A stretch of DNA of 64,000 bases from Xylophilus sp042867185 (GTDB taxonomy: Bacteria > Pseudomonadota > Gammaproteobacteria > Burkholderiales > Burkholderiaceae_C). Both the position numbers and the translations under genes were made by a program. Positions 1 to 8,246 of this stretch are shown here, piece by piece (the stretch's first letter is position 1; every line of letters begins with the position of its first letter). Where the stretch lies: contig JBHZQV010000006.1 of the NCBI GenBank assembly GCA_042867185.1, positions 142,212 to 206,211 of the forward strand, read 5' to 3'. The notes beneath the pieces are model-generated. The model worked only from the letters and a program-made list of their open reading frames with translations, ran no database searches and had not been told where the DNA came from.

Positions 1-1
1 G

Positions 2-259
2 CAGTTTCCGCAGCAGATCGTCGACGCGCTCCAGCACCAGCAGGCGCCGTTCGAGAACGAGGTCTACGAGCCGCTGGCCGGCGTGATCCACCTGGCCACC
101 TGGCGCGCCCGGGCGCGGGAATCGCAGCTGGACGACAAGGAGCTGGCCGTCACCTTCCCCGACGTGGTCGGCCTGGCCCTCGACCTGGACATCGACGCGG
201 TGCTGCAGCAGGACCCGATCGACTGGACCAGCCGGTTCGAGGCCGGTCCTTTCTCCTGA
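2..259 (+). CDS. HDOD-domain signalling protein, C-terminal end (partial)
   Basis: Only the last 85 codons are present; the gene runs in from the left edge and stops at TGA 257-259. The readable tail has a pattern typical of the ends of HDOD proteins (degenerate HD hydrolase-like signalling domains): a stretch on 'PLAGVIHLATWRARARE', then an acidic helix ending 'DWTSRFEAGPFS'. HDOD proteins of this length class are common in Comamonadaceae and are thought to act in signalling rather than catalysis. The catalytic part cannot be seen, so the family call rests on the tail alone. It lies 19 bases upstream of the patatin/esterase hybrid frame on the same strand. Confidence 0.5.
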   Translation, partial: QFPQQIVDALQHQQAPFENEVYEPLAGVIHLATWRARARESQLDDKELAVTFPDVVGLALDLDIDAVLQQDPIDWTSRFEAGPFS

Positions 260-278
260 CCCGCGGGCCGGAGCCGCC

Positions 279-1484
279 ATGCACACGTTGCAGATCTACG
301 CCGGCCCGGGGGCGCGCCGGCACCTGGAGCGCCACGGCCTGCAGCCGTCCGACGTACGGTTGGTGCCGGCCGCGGCGGGCGGGCCGAAGGGCCTGGTCCT
401 GGGCCGGCTCGACCGCTACCTGTTCGGCGACTGGCTGCCGAAGAGCGCGCAGCCGGTGGCCCTGGTCGGCGCATCGATCGGTGCCTGGCGCGCGCCGCAT
501 GGGCATACTTTCGGGATGCAGACGCTTTTGCCCTTTCCCCTGACGCCCGCCATGCAGAGCGTGGTGAGCCGCATCGCCCGCGCCGGCCATCCGCCGCTGC
601 ACACCCTGTCGCCGCCGCAGGCGCGTGCCGCCTATGCGGCCGGTGCCGAGGTGCTGGAGGTGCCGCGCGCGCCGCTGGCCCGGGTGGAGGATTTCGCCAT
701 CGCCGCGCGCGACGGCCATCCGCTGCCGGCACGGCTCTACGCGGCGGGGCAGGGCGGCTCGCCCCTGCCGGCCCTGCTGTACCTGCACGGCGGCGGCTTC
801 ACCATCGGCGGCATCGGCACCCACGACGTGCTGTGCCGCGAGCTGGCCCGGCTGTCGGGCTGTGCGGTGGTGTCGCTCGGCTACCGGCTGGCGCCGGAGC
901 ATCGCTTCCCGACGGCGCACGACGATGCCTGGGACGCCCTGGCCTGGCTGCACGCCCACGGCGCCGGGCGGGGCATCGACACCGCCCGCCTCGCCGTCGG
1001 CGGCGACAGCGCCGGCGGCACCCTGGCCGCGGCCTGCGCCCTGCAGGCCCGCGACGCTGCGCTGCCGCTGGCGCTGCAGCTGCTGTTCTACCCCGGCTGC
1101 GCCCCCCGGCAGGACACGCCCTCGCACCGCCGGTTCGCAGACGATCCGCTGATCGACGCCACCCAGATCGACTGGTTCTTCACCCGCTACCTGCGCAGCG
1201 ACGCCGACCGCGACGACTGGCGCTTCGCCCCGCTGCTCGCGCCCGACGTGGAGGGCGTCGCCCCCGCCTGGTTCGGCCTGGCCGAATGCGATCCGCTGGT
1301 GGACGAGGGCCTGGCTTATGCCGACCGGCTGCGCGCCGCGGGCGTGCCGGTCGACCTGGAGCTGTGGCACGGCGTGACCCACGAATTCATCAAGATGGGC
1401 CGCGCGATCCCCGAGGCCCGCCAGGCCCACGCCGCCGCGGCCGCCGCGCTGCGCCAGGCACTCGACACCGAGGTTTCCGCATGA
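279..1484 (+). CDS. Hybrid frame: truncated patatin-like N-terminus joined to an HSL-family alpha/beta-hydrolase
   Basis: The 401-residue frame contains two unrelated starts. Residues 1-71 look like the beginning of a bacterial patatin-like phospholipase: an oxyanion GGPKG at 34-38 and the nucleophile motif GASIG at 64-68. The patatin sequence then stops abruptly. Residues 72-79 look like translated leader DNA, and a second ATG (M80, base 516) begins a full hormone-sensitive-lipase-type esterase. That esterase has HGGG at 170-173, GDSAGG with Ser244, Asp338 and His368. The patatin Asp and the rest of its fold are absent, so only the esterase should be active. It could be translated from base 516 as a normal 322-residue enzyme, or from 279 as a fusion. 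The TGA overlaps the next ATG (ATGA). Confidence 0.8.
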   Translation: MHTLQIYAGPGARRHLERHGLQPSDVRLVPAAAGGPKGLVLGRLDRYLFGDWLPKSAQPVALVGASIGAWRAPHGHTFGMQTLLPFPLTPAMQSVVSRIARAGHPPLHTLSPPQARAAYAAGAEVLEVPRAPLARVEDFAIAARDGHPLPARLYAAGQGGSPLPALLYLHGGGFTIGGIGTHDVLCRELARLSGCAVVSLGYRLAPEHRFPTAHDDAWDALAWLHAHGAGRGIDTARLAVGGDSAGGTLAAACALQARDAALPLALQLLFYPGCAPRQDTPSHRRFADDPLIDATQIDWFFTRYLRSDADRDDWRFAPLLAPDVEGVAPAWFGLAECDPLVDEGLAYADRLRAAGVPVDLELWHGVTHEFIKMGRAIPEARQAHAAAAAALRQALDTEVSA

Positions 1485-2386
1485 CGCCCCCCCCTGTTTC
1501 CCCGCGGCCCGACGACGGCCGCCCCCTGCTGCGCGACTTCAGGCTGCGCCATCGCCTGCGGGTGCGCTGGGCCGAGGTGGACATGCAGAAGATCGTGTTC
1601 AACGCCCACTACCTGATGTATTTCGACACCGCCATGGCCGAGTACTGGCGCGCCCTGGCCCTGCCGTACGAGGCCAGCATGCAAGCCCTGGGCGGCGACC
1701 TCTATGTCAAGAAGGCGGCGCTGGAGTACCACGCCTCGGCCCGGTCGGACGACCTGCTTGAGGTGGCGCTGCGCTGCGCACGGGTCGGCACCAGCAGCAT
1801 CGTCTTCGAGGGTGCGATCTTCCGCGACGACCTGCTGCTGGTGACCGGCGAGCTGGTCTACGTCTTCGCCGATCCGGCCAGCCAGACCGCGCGGCCGGTG
1901 CCCGAGGCACTGCGCGCGGTGCTGGCCGATTTCGAGGCGCGGCGGTCGGTGACCGCATTGCGCACCGGCGGCTGGGACACGCTGGGCGAGGCGGCGGGCC
2001 GCATCCGCACCGCCGTGTTCGTGGAAGAGCAGGGCATCGCGGCCGAGGAAGAGTGGGACGCCGAAGACGCGACCGCGGTGCACGCGGTGGTCTTCAACCG
2101 CGTCGGCGCCCCGGTCGCCACCGGCCGGCTGCTGCGGCATGCGCCCGGCGTGGGCCGCATCGGCCGGATGGCGGTCGACCGGGTGCTGCGGGGCGGAGAG
2201 CTCGGCCGCGCGGTGCTCGACGCGCTGGTGGAGCAGTCGCGGCTGCGGGGCGATACCGCGGTGGTGCTCAATGCCCAGCGCACGGCCGAGCGCTTCTATG
2301 CGCGGGCCGGCTTCGTGCCCTTCGGCGAGCCGTTCGACGAAGTGGGCATTCCGCACATCGGCATGCGGCGGGACCTGGCGGGCTAG
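1481..2386 (+). CDS. YbgC/FadM-type acyl-CoA thioesterase fused to a GNAT acetyltransferase
   Basis: 301 residues in two domains. Residues about 20-150 form a hot-dog 4HBT thioesterase with the YbgC-like motif 'WAEVDMQKIVFNAHY' (Asp34 as the likely catalytic acid). Residues about 160-300 form a GNAT N-acetyltransferase, with 'RTAVFVEEQGI' at the start of the fold, the acetyl-CoA binding region 'GRMAVDRVLRGGELGRAVLDAL', and the closing 'AERFYARAGFVPFGEPFDEVGIPHIGM'. The second half resembles ElaA-like GNATs. Fusions of this layout are, as far as I recall, present in relatives; the substrates are unknown. It overlaps the esterase by 4 bases (ATGA), so the two are translationally coupled. It ends 4 bases from the convergent ygfZ. 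Confidence 0.85.
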   Translation: MTPPPVSPRPDDGRPLLRDFRLRHRLRVRWAEVDMQKIVFNAHYLMYFDTAMAEYWRALALPYEASMQALGGDLYVKKAALEYHASARSDDLLEVALRCARVGTSSIVFEGAIFRDDLLLVTGELVYVFADPASQTARPVPEALRAVLADFEARRSVTALRTGGWDTLGEAAGRIRTAVFVEEQGIAAEEEWDAEDATAVHAVVFNRVGAPVATGRLLRHAPGVGRIGRMAVDRVLRGGELGRAVLDALVEQSRLRGDTAVVLNAQRTAERFYARAGFVPFGEPFDEVGIPHIGMRRDLAG

Positions 2387-2390
2387 CCCG

Positions 2391-3317
2391 TCAGATGTCT
2401 TCCGCCAGGGCGTAGGGCAGGGGCTGCAGGGTGAGCAGCGTCCCGCCGGCGGTGCCGGCGCGCAGCTCGCCGTCCTGCGCCGCCGCCACCTGCAGCGAGG
2501 CGATCAGGTCCCAGCCGCCGCCGTCGGGCGTGGCGGCCGCCTGCACCACCGTGCCGCAGGGCTGCGATTCGTCCGACGAATGGAACACCGCGTCGCCCAC
2601 CGCCACCGGTTGCCCGGCATGCAGCAGGTAGGCGCGGCGCTTGAGGGTGCCGCGGAACTGGCTGCGGGCGACGATCTCCTGCCCCGGGTAGCAGCCCTTC
2701 TTGAAACTGACGCCGCCGACCGATTCGTAGTTGAGCATCTGCGGCACAAAGGCATCGACCACCGGCGCGGTGAGGGTCGCCACGCCGCTCATCACCTCGC
2801 CCCACTGCCACACCACGTCGGGCAGCGCCGGGCCGGCCGGCACCGGGTCGCCGGCCGGCGCGATCCACAGCGCGCGCGCCTGGCCTGCCGCGATGGGCAG
2901 GAACACGATATTCGCAGTGCCGGAATCGACCCTGGCCCAGTCACTGCGCCGGCCAGGCGCTATGGTTTCGAGAGCGTCGCCGGCCAAGCCGCGCAGGGTG
3001 AACTCGGCCGTCGCGTCGGTGAGCTTCGCCCTGGCCCGCATCACGAACATCGAGAGGCGCTTGCGGGTGGCCTCCAGCAGGTCGCGGCTGCAGACCAGCA
3101 GCACCTCGCCATGGCTGCGCACATAGCCCACGAAGCTGGCCTGCATCCGGCCCTTGGCCGAGAGAAAGGCCGCGAGCCGTGCCCGGTCGGGCGGCAGCAG
3201 CGCGAAATCCTGGGTCAGCTGGCCCTGCAGGAACGACACGGCGTCGTCGCCCGCCACGCGGATCACGCCGAGGTGGTCGAGAAGGGCGATGCCGTTGAGC
3301 GAAGAGGTTGCGGTCAT
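2391..3317 (-). CDS. ygfZ: Folate-binding protein YgfZ (tRNA-modifying / Fe-S cluster assembly factor)
   Basis: 308 residues. The diagnostic 'KKGCYPGQEIVARSQFRG' motif, with the conserved Cys of the YgfZ/GcvT-like fold, lies in the second half. The N-terminal part ('GVIRVAGDDAVSFLQGQLTQD') matches the GcvT-related tetrahydrofolate-binding core. YgfZ-family proteins use folate to help maintain some Fe-S enzymes such as MiaB. The start is taken at the ATG at 3315-3317; the frame stays open further upstream, but that would run into the divergent mltG leader. It is divergent from mltG with a 46-base gap and convergent with the thioesterase-GNAT gene. Confidence 0.9.
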   Translation of the reverse strand: MTATSSLNGIALLDHLGVIRVAGDDAVSFLQGQLTQDFALLPPDRARLAAFLSAKGRMQASFVGYVRSHGEVLLVCSRDLLEATRKRLSMFVMRARAKLTDATAEFTLRGLAGDALETIAPGRRSDWARVDSGTANIVFLPIAAGQARALWIAPAGDPVPAGPALPDVVWQWGEVMSGVATLTAPVVDAFVPQMLNYESVGGVSFKKGCYPGQEIVARSQFRGTLKRRAYLLHAGQPVAVGDAVFHSSDESQPCGTVVQAAATPDGGGWDLIASLQVAAAQDGELRAGTAGGTLLTLQPLPYALAEDI

Positions 3318-3363
3318 CGGTCCATTATCATCGCCGGTTGATTTCAACAAGGGCACCACGGTT

Positions 3364-4356
3364 GTGAAGGCACTGCGACGTTTGCTGGCGATGGTGGCGG
3401 TCCTGGCGTTCCTGCTGGTCGCCGCTGCGTTCTGGTGGCTGCACCAGCCGCTGGCGGTGCGCACGCCCACGGTGGATCTCTCGATCGAGCCCGGCCGCAC
3501 CCCGCGCGGCGTGGCGCAGGACGTGGCCAACGCCGGGGTGATGGTCGATCCGCGGGTGCTGTACCTGTGGTTCCGGCTCTCGGGGCAAGACCGGCAGATC
3601 CGTGCCGGCAGCTACGAGCTGGACGGCACCACCACCCCGCGCAACCTGCTGCAGAAACTGGTCCGCGGCGACGAGGCGCTGCGCAACGTGACCCTGGTCG
3701 AGGGCTGGAACTTCCGCCAGGTGCGCGAGGCCCTGGCCAAGGCCGAGCAGCTGAAGCCCGACACCGCCGGCCTGACCGACGACGCGATCATGGCCCGGCT
3801 GGAGCGGCCGGGCGTCGCCGCAGAAGGCCGCTTCTTCCCCGACACCTACACCTACGCCAAGGGCTCGAGCGACCTGGCACTGCTGCGCCGCGCCCTGCAT
3901 TCGATGGACCGCCGGCTCGACGCCGCCTGGGCCCAGCGCGCGCCCACCACGCCGCTCAAGACGCCGCAGGACGCGCTGGTGCTGGCCAGCATCGTCGAGA
4001 AGGAAACCGGCCGTGCCTCCGACCGGGCGCAGATCGCCGGCGTGTTCAGCAACCGGCTGAAGATCGGCATGCCGCTGCAGACCGATCCGACCGTCATCTA
4101 CGGCCTGGGCACCGCCTTCGACGGCAACCTGCGCAAGAAGGACCTGCAGACCGACACCCCCTGGAACACCTACACCCGCACCGGCCTGCCGCCCACCCCG
4201 ATCGCGATGCCGGGCCGCGCGGCGCTGCTGGCCGCGGTGCAGCCGGAGGCGACGCAGGCGCTGTATTTCGTCTCGCGCGGCGATGGCACCAGCCATTTCA
4301 GCCCGTCGCTCGAAGAGCACAACCGCGCGGTCGACCAGTACCAGCGCAGAAAGTAG
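3364..4356 (+). CDS. mltG: Endolytic murein transglycosylase MltG (YceG)
   Basis: 330 residues from a GTG start. MltG cuts nascent glycan strands at the inner membrane and is thought to set glycan chain length. One N-terminal membrane segment (about residues 7-26) is followed by a LysM-like part and the YceG domain, with the catalytic-site motif 'ASIVEKETG' (Glu212/Glu214 region) and the downstream 'GMPLQTDPTVIYGLG' loop. GTG 3364 was chosen because it puts basic residues ahead of the membrane segment; an in-frame ATG at 3391 would cut into it. It is first in an operon with tmk, holB, pilZ and tatD, 8 bases before tmk. Confidence 0.92.
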   Translation: MKALRRLLAMVAVLAFLLVAAAFWWLHQPLAVRTPTVDLSIEPGRTPRGVAQDVANAGVMVDPRVLYLWFRLSGQDRQIRAGSYELDGTTTPRNLLQKLVRGDEALRNVTLVEGWNFRQVREALAKAEQLKPDTAGLTDDAIMARLERPGVAAEGRFFPDTYTYAKGSSDLALLRRALHSMDRRLDAAWAQRAPTTPLKTPQDALVLASIVEKETGRASDRAQIAGVFSNRLKIGMPLQTDPTVIYGLGTAFDGNLRKKDLQTDTPWNTYTRTGLPPTPIAMPGRAALLAAVQPEATQALYFVSRGDGTSHFSPSLEEHNRAVDQYQRRK

Positions 4357-4364
4357 GCTTGTCG

Positions 4365-5021
4365 ATGGCGCACGGCATCTTCATTTCGTTCGAGGGCATC
4401 GACGGTGCGGGCAAGAGCTCGCATATCGACGGCGTCGCCGACGCTTTCCGCGCGCAGGGGCGGGCGGTCACCGTCACCCGCGAGCCGGGCGGCACGCCGC
4501 TGGCCGAGAAGCTGCGCGCCCTGGTGCTGCAGGACGCGATGGACCCGCTGACCGAGACGCTGCTCATCTTCGCCGCCCGGCGCGACCATTTGCAGCAGGT
4601 GATCGAGCCGGCCCTGGCCCGCGGCGACGTGGTGCTGTGCGACCGTTTCACCGACGCCACCTTCGCCTACCAGGGCGCCGGCCGCGGCTTCGACCTGCAG
4701 GTGCTGTCGGCGCTGGAGCGCTGGGTGCAGGACGGCGGCAGCGGCGCGGTGCGGCAGCCCGACATCACCCTCTGGTTCGACCTGCCGCTGGCCCTGGCCG
4801 CCGAGCGGCTGGCGGGCGCCCGGGTGCCCGACCGGTTCGAGTCGCAGCCCGAAGAATTCTTCCGCAAGGTGCAGGGCGGCTATGCGGCCCGCGCCCTGGC
4901 TGCGCCGCAGCGCTTCGTTCGGATCGACGCTGCGCTGCCACGCGACGACGTCGCCCACCAGGTGCGGATGGCGATGGCCGCCCACGCCGGTCTGCGGATG
5001 CGGAAGGGCGCCGCCGCATGA
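4365..5021 (+). CDS. tmk: Thymidylate kinase
   Basis: 218 residues, normal for the family. Phosphorylates dTMP to dTDP with ATP in the cytoplasm. The P-loop 'FEGIDGAGKSS' sits at residues 9-19, the DRF(T) motif at 93-95 contacts dTMP, and 'TREPGGTPLAEKLR' (38-51) is the conserved substrate-side loop. 'AYQGAGRG' follows DRF as expected. It sits between mltG and holB in the usual proteobacterial order. A perfect short hairpin lies between its stop and the holB start. Confidence 0.96.
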   Translation: MAHGIFISFEGIDGAGKSSHIDGVADAFRAQGRAVTVTREPGGTPLAEKLRALVLQDAMDPLTETLLIFAARRDHLQQVIEPALARGDVVLCDRFTDATFAYQGAGRGFDLQVLSALERWVQDGGSGAVRQPDITLWFDLPLALAAERLAGARVPDRFESQPEEFFRKVQGGYAARALAAPQRFVRIDAALPRDDVAHQVRMAMAAHAGLRMRKGAAA

Positions 5022-5043
5022 GCGCCCGCCCGGCCGCTCCGAA

Positions 5044-5058
5044 GGGGTCTTTGACCCC
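5044..5058 (+). repeat. Short perfect hairpin between tmk and holB
   Basis: GGGGTC-TTT-GACCCC forms a 6-bp stem with a 3-base loop, 12 bases ahead of the holB ribosome-binding site (GGAGG near 5071). No T-run follows, so it does not look like an intrinsic terminator. It may modulate holB translation or be a dispersed repeat; neither is shown. Confidence 0.4.
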
Positions 5059-5082
5059 AGTGCACAGCACGGAGGTCGCCTT

Positions 5083-6099
5083 GTGAGCGCCACGCCGCCG
5101 CTGGCCCCGTGGCTCGACCGCCAGCTGCGTACGCTGCTGGCGCAGCGCGGCCACGCCCGGCTGCTGCAGGGCCCGTCGGGCCTGGGCCAGTACCCGCTGG
5201 GCCTGGCGCTGGCACGCGCCTGGCTGTGCGACACGCCGCAGGCGGACGGCCTGGCCTGCGGCACCTGCGCCAGCTGCCACGCGATCGACGTGCGCACCCA
5301 TGCCGACCTGCGGGTGCTGATGCCCGAGGTGCAGATGCAGGCGCTCGATTGGCCCCTGCCCGAGAAGGCCCAGGCCGAGCTCGACGACAAGAAGCGCAAG
5401 CCCAGCAAGGAGATCCGGGTCGAGGCGATGCGCGACGCAGTCGAATTCGCCCAGCGCACCAACGCCCGCGGCCGCGGCAAGGTGGTGCTGGTCTATCCGG
5501 CCGAGCAGATGAACGGCATCACCGCCAATGCGCTGCTGAAGACGCTGGAGGAGCCCACCGGCGACGTGCGCTTCGTGCTGGCCAGCGAGGCCGCCCACCA
5601 GCTGCTGCCGACGATCCGCAGCCGGTGCCAGGCGCACAGCATGGCCTGGCCGTCGGACGACGAGATGCAGGCCTGGCTGGTGGGGCAGGGCGTGCCGGCG
5701 GCCGATGCGCCCGGCCTGCTGCGCGCCGCCGGCGGCCGGCCCGACGACGCGCTGGGTGCCGTGCGCAGCGGCCGCGACGCCCGCCGCTGGGCGCTGCTGC
5801 CGGCGGCCCTGGTGCGGGGCGAGGCGGGCGTCTTCGCCGACTGGTCGGCGCGCGACGCCATCGATGCGCTGCAGAAGCTCTGCCACGACCTGATGGTGGT
5901 GCAGGCCGGCGCCGCGCCGCGGTACTTCGACCTCCAGAGCCTGCCGAAGCCGCCGTCGGCCCGGGCCCTGGCCGTGTGGTCGCAGAACCTCAAGAAGTCC
6001 CTCCGTACTGCCGACCATCCGTTCAATGCCGGCCTGATGCACGAGGCGCTTGTGAGCGCTGCGCAAAACGCCCTAAACTCGCGCGCACCACCGCCATGA
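5083..6099 (+). CDS. holB: DNA polymerase III delta-prime subunit
   Basis: 338 residues from GTG 5083, which has GGAGG 7 bases upstream. Delta-prime is the stator of the clamp-loader complex. It has an AAA+ fold with a degenerate P-loop (GPSGLGQYP, residues 30-38, no GKS), which is normal for delta-prime because it does not hydrolyse ATP. Four cysteines (49, 59, 62, 65) form the zinc module. 'NALLKTLEEPTGDVRFVLAS' and the SRC motif 'TIRSRCQ' are characteristic. Its stop overlaps the pilZ start (ATGA), indicating coupling. Confidence 0.93.
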   Translation: MSATPPLAPWLDRQLRTLLAQRGHARLLQGPSGLGQYPLGLALARAWLCDTPQADGLACGTCASCHAIDVRTHADLRVLMPEVQMQALDWPLPEKAQAELDDKKRKPSKEIRVEAMRDAVEFAQRTNARGRGKVVLVYPAEQMNGITANALLKTLEEPTGDVRFVLASEAAHQLLPTIRSRCQAHSMAWPSDDEMQAWLVGQGVPAADAPGLLRAAGGRPDDALGAVRSGRDARRWALLPAALVRGEAGVFADWSARDAIDALQKLCHDLMVVQAGAAPRYFDLQSLPKPPSARALAVWSQNLKKSLRTADHPFNAGLMHEALVSAAQNALNSRAPPP

Positions 6100-6464
6100 G
6101 CACCAGCCCGTCCCCCACTCCCGCACCACGGCCCAGCGTCGTCCAGCTCGCCATCAAGGAGAAGGCGGCGCTGTACGCGGCGTACATCCCGCTGTTCACC
6201 GAGGGCGGCATCTTCATCCCCACCACGCGGGAGTACCGGCTGGGGGAAGACGTCTACGTCTTGCTGACCCTGCCCGACAACCCCACCCGCTACCCGGTGG
6301 CCGGCCGCGTCGCCTGGGTCACCCCGGCCCGCGCATCGGGCAACCGCACCCAGGGTGTCGGCATCCAGTTCCCGGCCGACGAGAAATCGCGGGCCCTGAA
6401 ACTCAAGATCGAAGAGATCCTCGGCGGCCACCTGGCCTCCGACCGGGCCACGCAGACGATCTGA
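6096..6464 (+). CDS. pilZ: PilZ-domain protein of the type IV pilus-associated class
   Basis: 122 residues, close to the roughly 118 of PilZ proteins encoded next to holB in Pseudomonas and related bacteria. The body reads 'LAIKEKAALYAAYIPLFTEGGIFIPT' and 'GVGIQFPADEKS'. The strict c-di-GMP motif (RxxxR with D/NxSxxG) is not complete, as in PilZ itself, which acts in pilus assembly without binding c-di-GMP. Start ATG 6096 overlaps the holB stop. A 17-base palindrome with a hairpin tail follows it before tatD. Confidence 0.9.
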   Translation: MSTSPSPTPAPRPSVVQLAIKEKAALYAAYIPLFTEGGIFIPTTREYRLGEDVYVLLTLPDNPTRYPVAGRVAWVTPARASGNRTQGVGIQFPADEKSRALKLKIEEILGGHLASDRATQTI

Positions 6465-6532
6465 TACGTGGTGGCGGCCGTGCGGCGCCACACTGGTCCG
6501 ACTCCCCCGCCCGCGGCACCCGGCGGGCATTC

Positions 6533-6549
6533 GCTCTCTTTTCCATAGC
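6533..6549 (+). repeat. 17-base palindromic repeat copy (degenerate) with GC-rich hairpin tail
   Basis: GCTCT-CTTTTCC-ATAGC fits the GCTAT-N7-ATAGC pattern with one changed arm base. It is followed by a tail to about 6592 containing GCCGGCG-TACGG-CGCCGGC (7-bp stem) and then 'CTGCAGCCACTTTTC'. Almost the same tail follows the copy at 58551-58567. It lies in the 135-base gap between pilZ and tatD. Confidence 0.75.
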
Positions 6550-6599
6550 TGGAAGCCGGCGTACGGCGCCGGCTGCAGCCACTTTTCGTTCTCAAACCG

Positions 6600-7406
6600 A
6601 TGTTCACCGACTCGCACTGCCACCTCGCCATGCCCGAACTGGCGGCCCAGCTGCCCGCGATCCGCGAGGCGATGGCCGCGGCCCGGGTCGACCGGGCCTT
6701 GTGCATCTGCACCACGATGGAAGAGTTTCCGGCGGTGCATGCGCTGGCTACCACCTACGACAACTTCTGGGCCACCGTCGGCGTGCACCCCGATACCGAG
6801 GGCCTGCAGGAGCCGACGCTCGACGACCTGCTGCAAAGCGCCGCGCGCCCGCGGGTGGTCGCCATCGGCGAAACTGGCCTCGACTACTACGGCATGGAAG
6901 ACCGCAAGGGCGGCCGCAGCATCGCCGACCTGGAATGGCAGCGCGACCGGTTCCGCACCCACATCCGCGCCGCCCGGCAAAGCCGCAAGCCGCTGGTGAT
7001 CCACACCCGCAGCGCGTCGGACGACACGCTGGCGATCCTGCGGGAGGAGGGCGAAGACGCCTCCGCCACCGCGGCCGGCGGCGTGTTCCATTGCTTCACC
7101 GAGACCGACCAGGTCGCCCGCGCGGCGCTCGACCTGGGGTTCTACATCTCGTTCTCGGGCATCGTCACCTTCAAGAATGCCCAGCACCTGCGCGACGTGG
7201 CCGCGTTCGTGCCGCTCGACCGCCTGCTGATCGAGACCGACAGCCCGTACCTCGCCCCCGTGCCGTACCGGGGCAAGCCCAACAACCCGTCGTACGTGCC
7301 CTTCGTCGCCCAGCAGATCGCGGCGGTGCGCGGCATACCGGTGGAGGAGGTGGCCTCGGCCACGTCCCGCAACTTCGATCGCCTGTTTCTGAAGGAAATG
7401 CCATGA
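6600..7406 (+). CDS. tatD: TatD-family metal-dependent DNase/hydrolase
   Basis: 268 residues. The metal-binding motif 'DSHCHL' lies at the N-terminus, 'GETGLDYY' supplies the bridging Glu, 'VIHTRSA' and 'FHCFTE' supply histidines, and 'LIETDSPYLAP' the last Asp. TatD enzymes are 3'-5' exonucleases or deoxyribonucleases of the amidohydrolase superfamily. It follows pilZ as in other betaproteobacteria. Its TGA overlaps the ATG of the ankyrin gene by 4 bases. Confidence 0.93.
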   Translation: MFTDSHCHLAMPELAAQLPAIREAMAAARVDRALCICTTMEEFPAVHALATTYDNFWATVGVHPDTEGLQEPTLDDLLQSAARPRVVAIGETGLDYYGMEDRKGGRSIADLEWQRDRFRTHIRAARQSRKPLVIHTRSASDDTLAILREEGEDASATAAGGVFHCFTETDQVARAALDLGFYISFSGIVTFKNAQHLRDVAAFVPLDRLLIETDSPYLAPVPYRGKPNNPSYVPFVAQQIAAVRGIPVEEVASATSRNFDRLFLKEMP

Positions 7407-8152
7407 ATTTCGGTTTTGTCCCGGGCGCCTGGCGCTCGACCGCGGCCGCCTCGTTGCTGGTCCTGGCGGGCTGCGCCTCGGCGGCGGCCTTCGACGACTA
7501 TTTCGTCGCCATCAAGCGTGACGATCCGAACGCGATCACCACGCTGCTCAACCGCAACGTCGACCCGAACGCCTTGTCGCCGCAGGGCGAGGCGCCGCTG
7601 GTGCTGGCGATCCGCGAGCAGTCGACCAAGGCGGTGAAGGCGCTGCTGGCCTCGCGCAAGACCAAGGTCGAGATCCGCAACAAGAAAGACGAAAGCCCGC
7701 TGATGCTGGCGGCCATCAAGGGCGACACCGATCTGGTCCGCGCGCTGCTGGCCCGCGACGCCGACGTCAACAAGCCCGGCTGGGCGCCGCTGCACTATGC
7801 GGCCAGCGCCTCGACGCCGCAGCAGGCCACGATCGCCAAGCTGCTGCTCGACAACCACGCCTTCATCGACGCCGAATCGCCCAACGGCACCACGCCGCTG
7901 ATGATGGCCGCGTTCTACGGATCGAGCGACGTGGCCCGGCTGCTGCTGGCCGAAGGCGCCGACACGGCGATGCGCAACCAGCAAGGCATGACCGCCGTGG
8001 ACTTCGCCCGCAAAGGCGGACGCGAAGACCTGGCCAAGGAGATCGGCGCAGCCGCCGCGAAGGCCGCCGCGGGACAGCCGGCCCAGCCGCCGCAACAGCC
8101 GTCGCCCGCAGCGCAGCCATCGCAGCAGTCCCGGGCGCGTGGCGGTTGGTGA
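7403..8152 (+). CDS. Exported ankyrin-repeat protein, probable lipoprotein
   Basis: 249 residues. An N-terminal hydrophobic segment ends in a lipobox-like 'VLAGC', so the protein is probably lipidated; cleavage as an ordinary Sec signal before AFDDYF is the alternative. About five ankyrin repeats follow, recognisable by 'GEAPLVLAIREQSTKAVKALL', 'DESPLMLAAIKGDTDLVRALL', 'GWAPLHYAAS' and 'GTTPLMMAAFYGSSDVARLLL'. The C-terminus is a low-complexity Q/P/A tail. Ankyrin repeats bind protein partners; none is identified. It is coupled to tatD by an ATGA overlap. Confidence 0.88.
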   Translation: MNFGFVPGAWRSTAAASLLVLAGCASAAAFDDYFVAIKRDDPNAITTLLNRNVDPNALSPQGEAPLVLAIREQSTKAVKALLASRKTKVEIRNKKDESPLMLAAIKGDTDLVRALLARDADVNKPGWAPLHYAASASTPQQATIAKLLLDNHAFIDAESPNGTTPLMMAAFYGSSDVARLLLAEGADTAMRNQQGMTAVDFARKGGREDLAKEIGAAAAKAAAGQPAQPPQQPSPAAQPSQQSRARGGW

Positions 8153-8246
8153 GGTCAGCATCCGGGTCGTAGCGGCCCGGAGAGCGGTCGATAGGCTGCG
8201 GCCGGCGGTGGCGGACGGTGCCGAGCCCGTCCAATCGACAGGTCCC

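Noticed and set aside
30..100. The left-edge fragment as the end of a histidine kinase
   Set aside because: No kinase motifs (GxGxG, N-box) precede the stop; the tail resembles HDOD proteins better.
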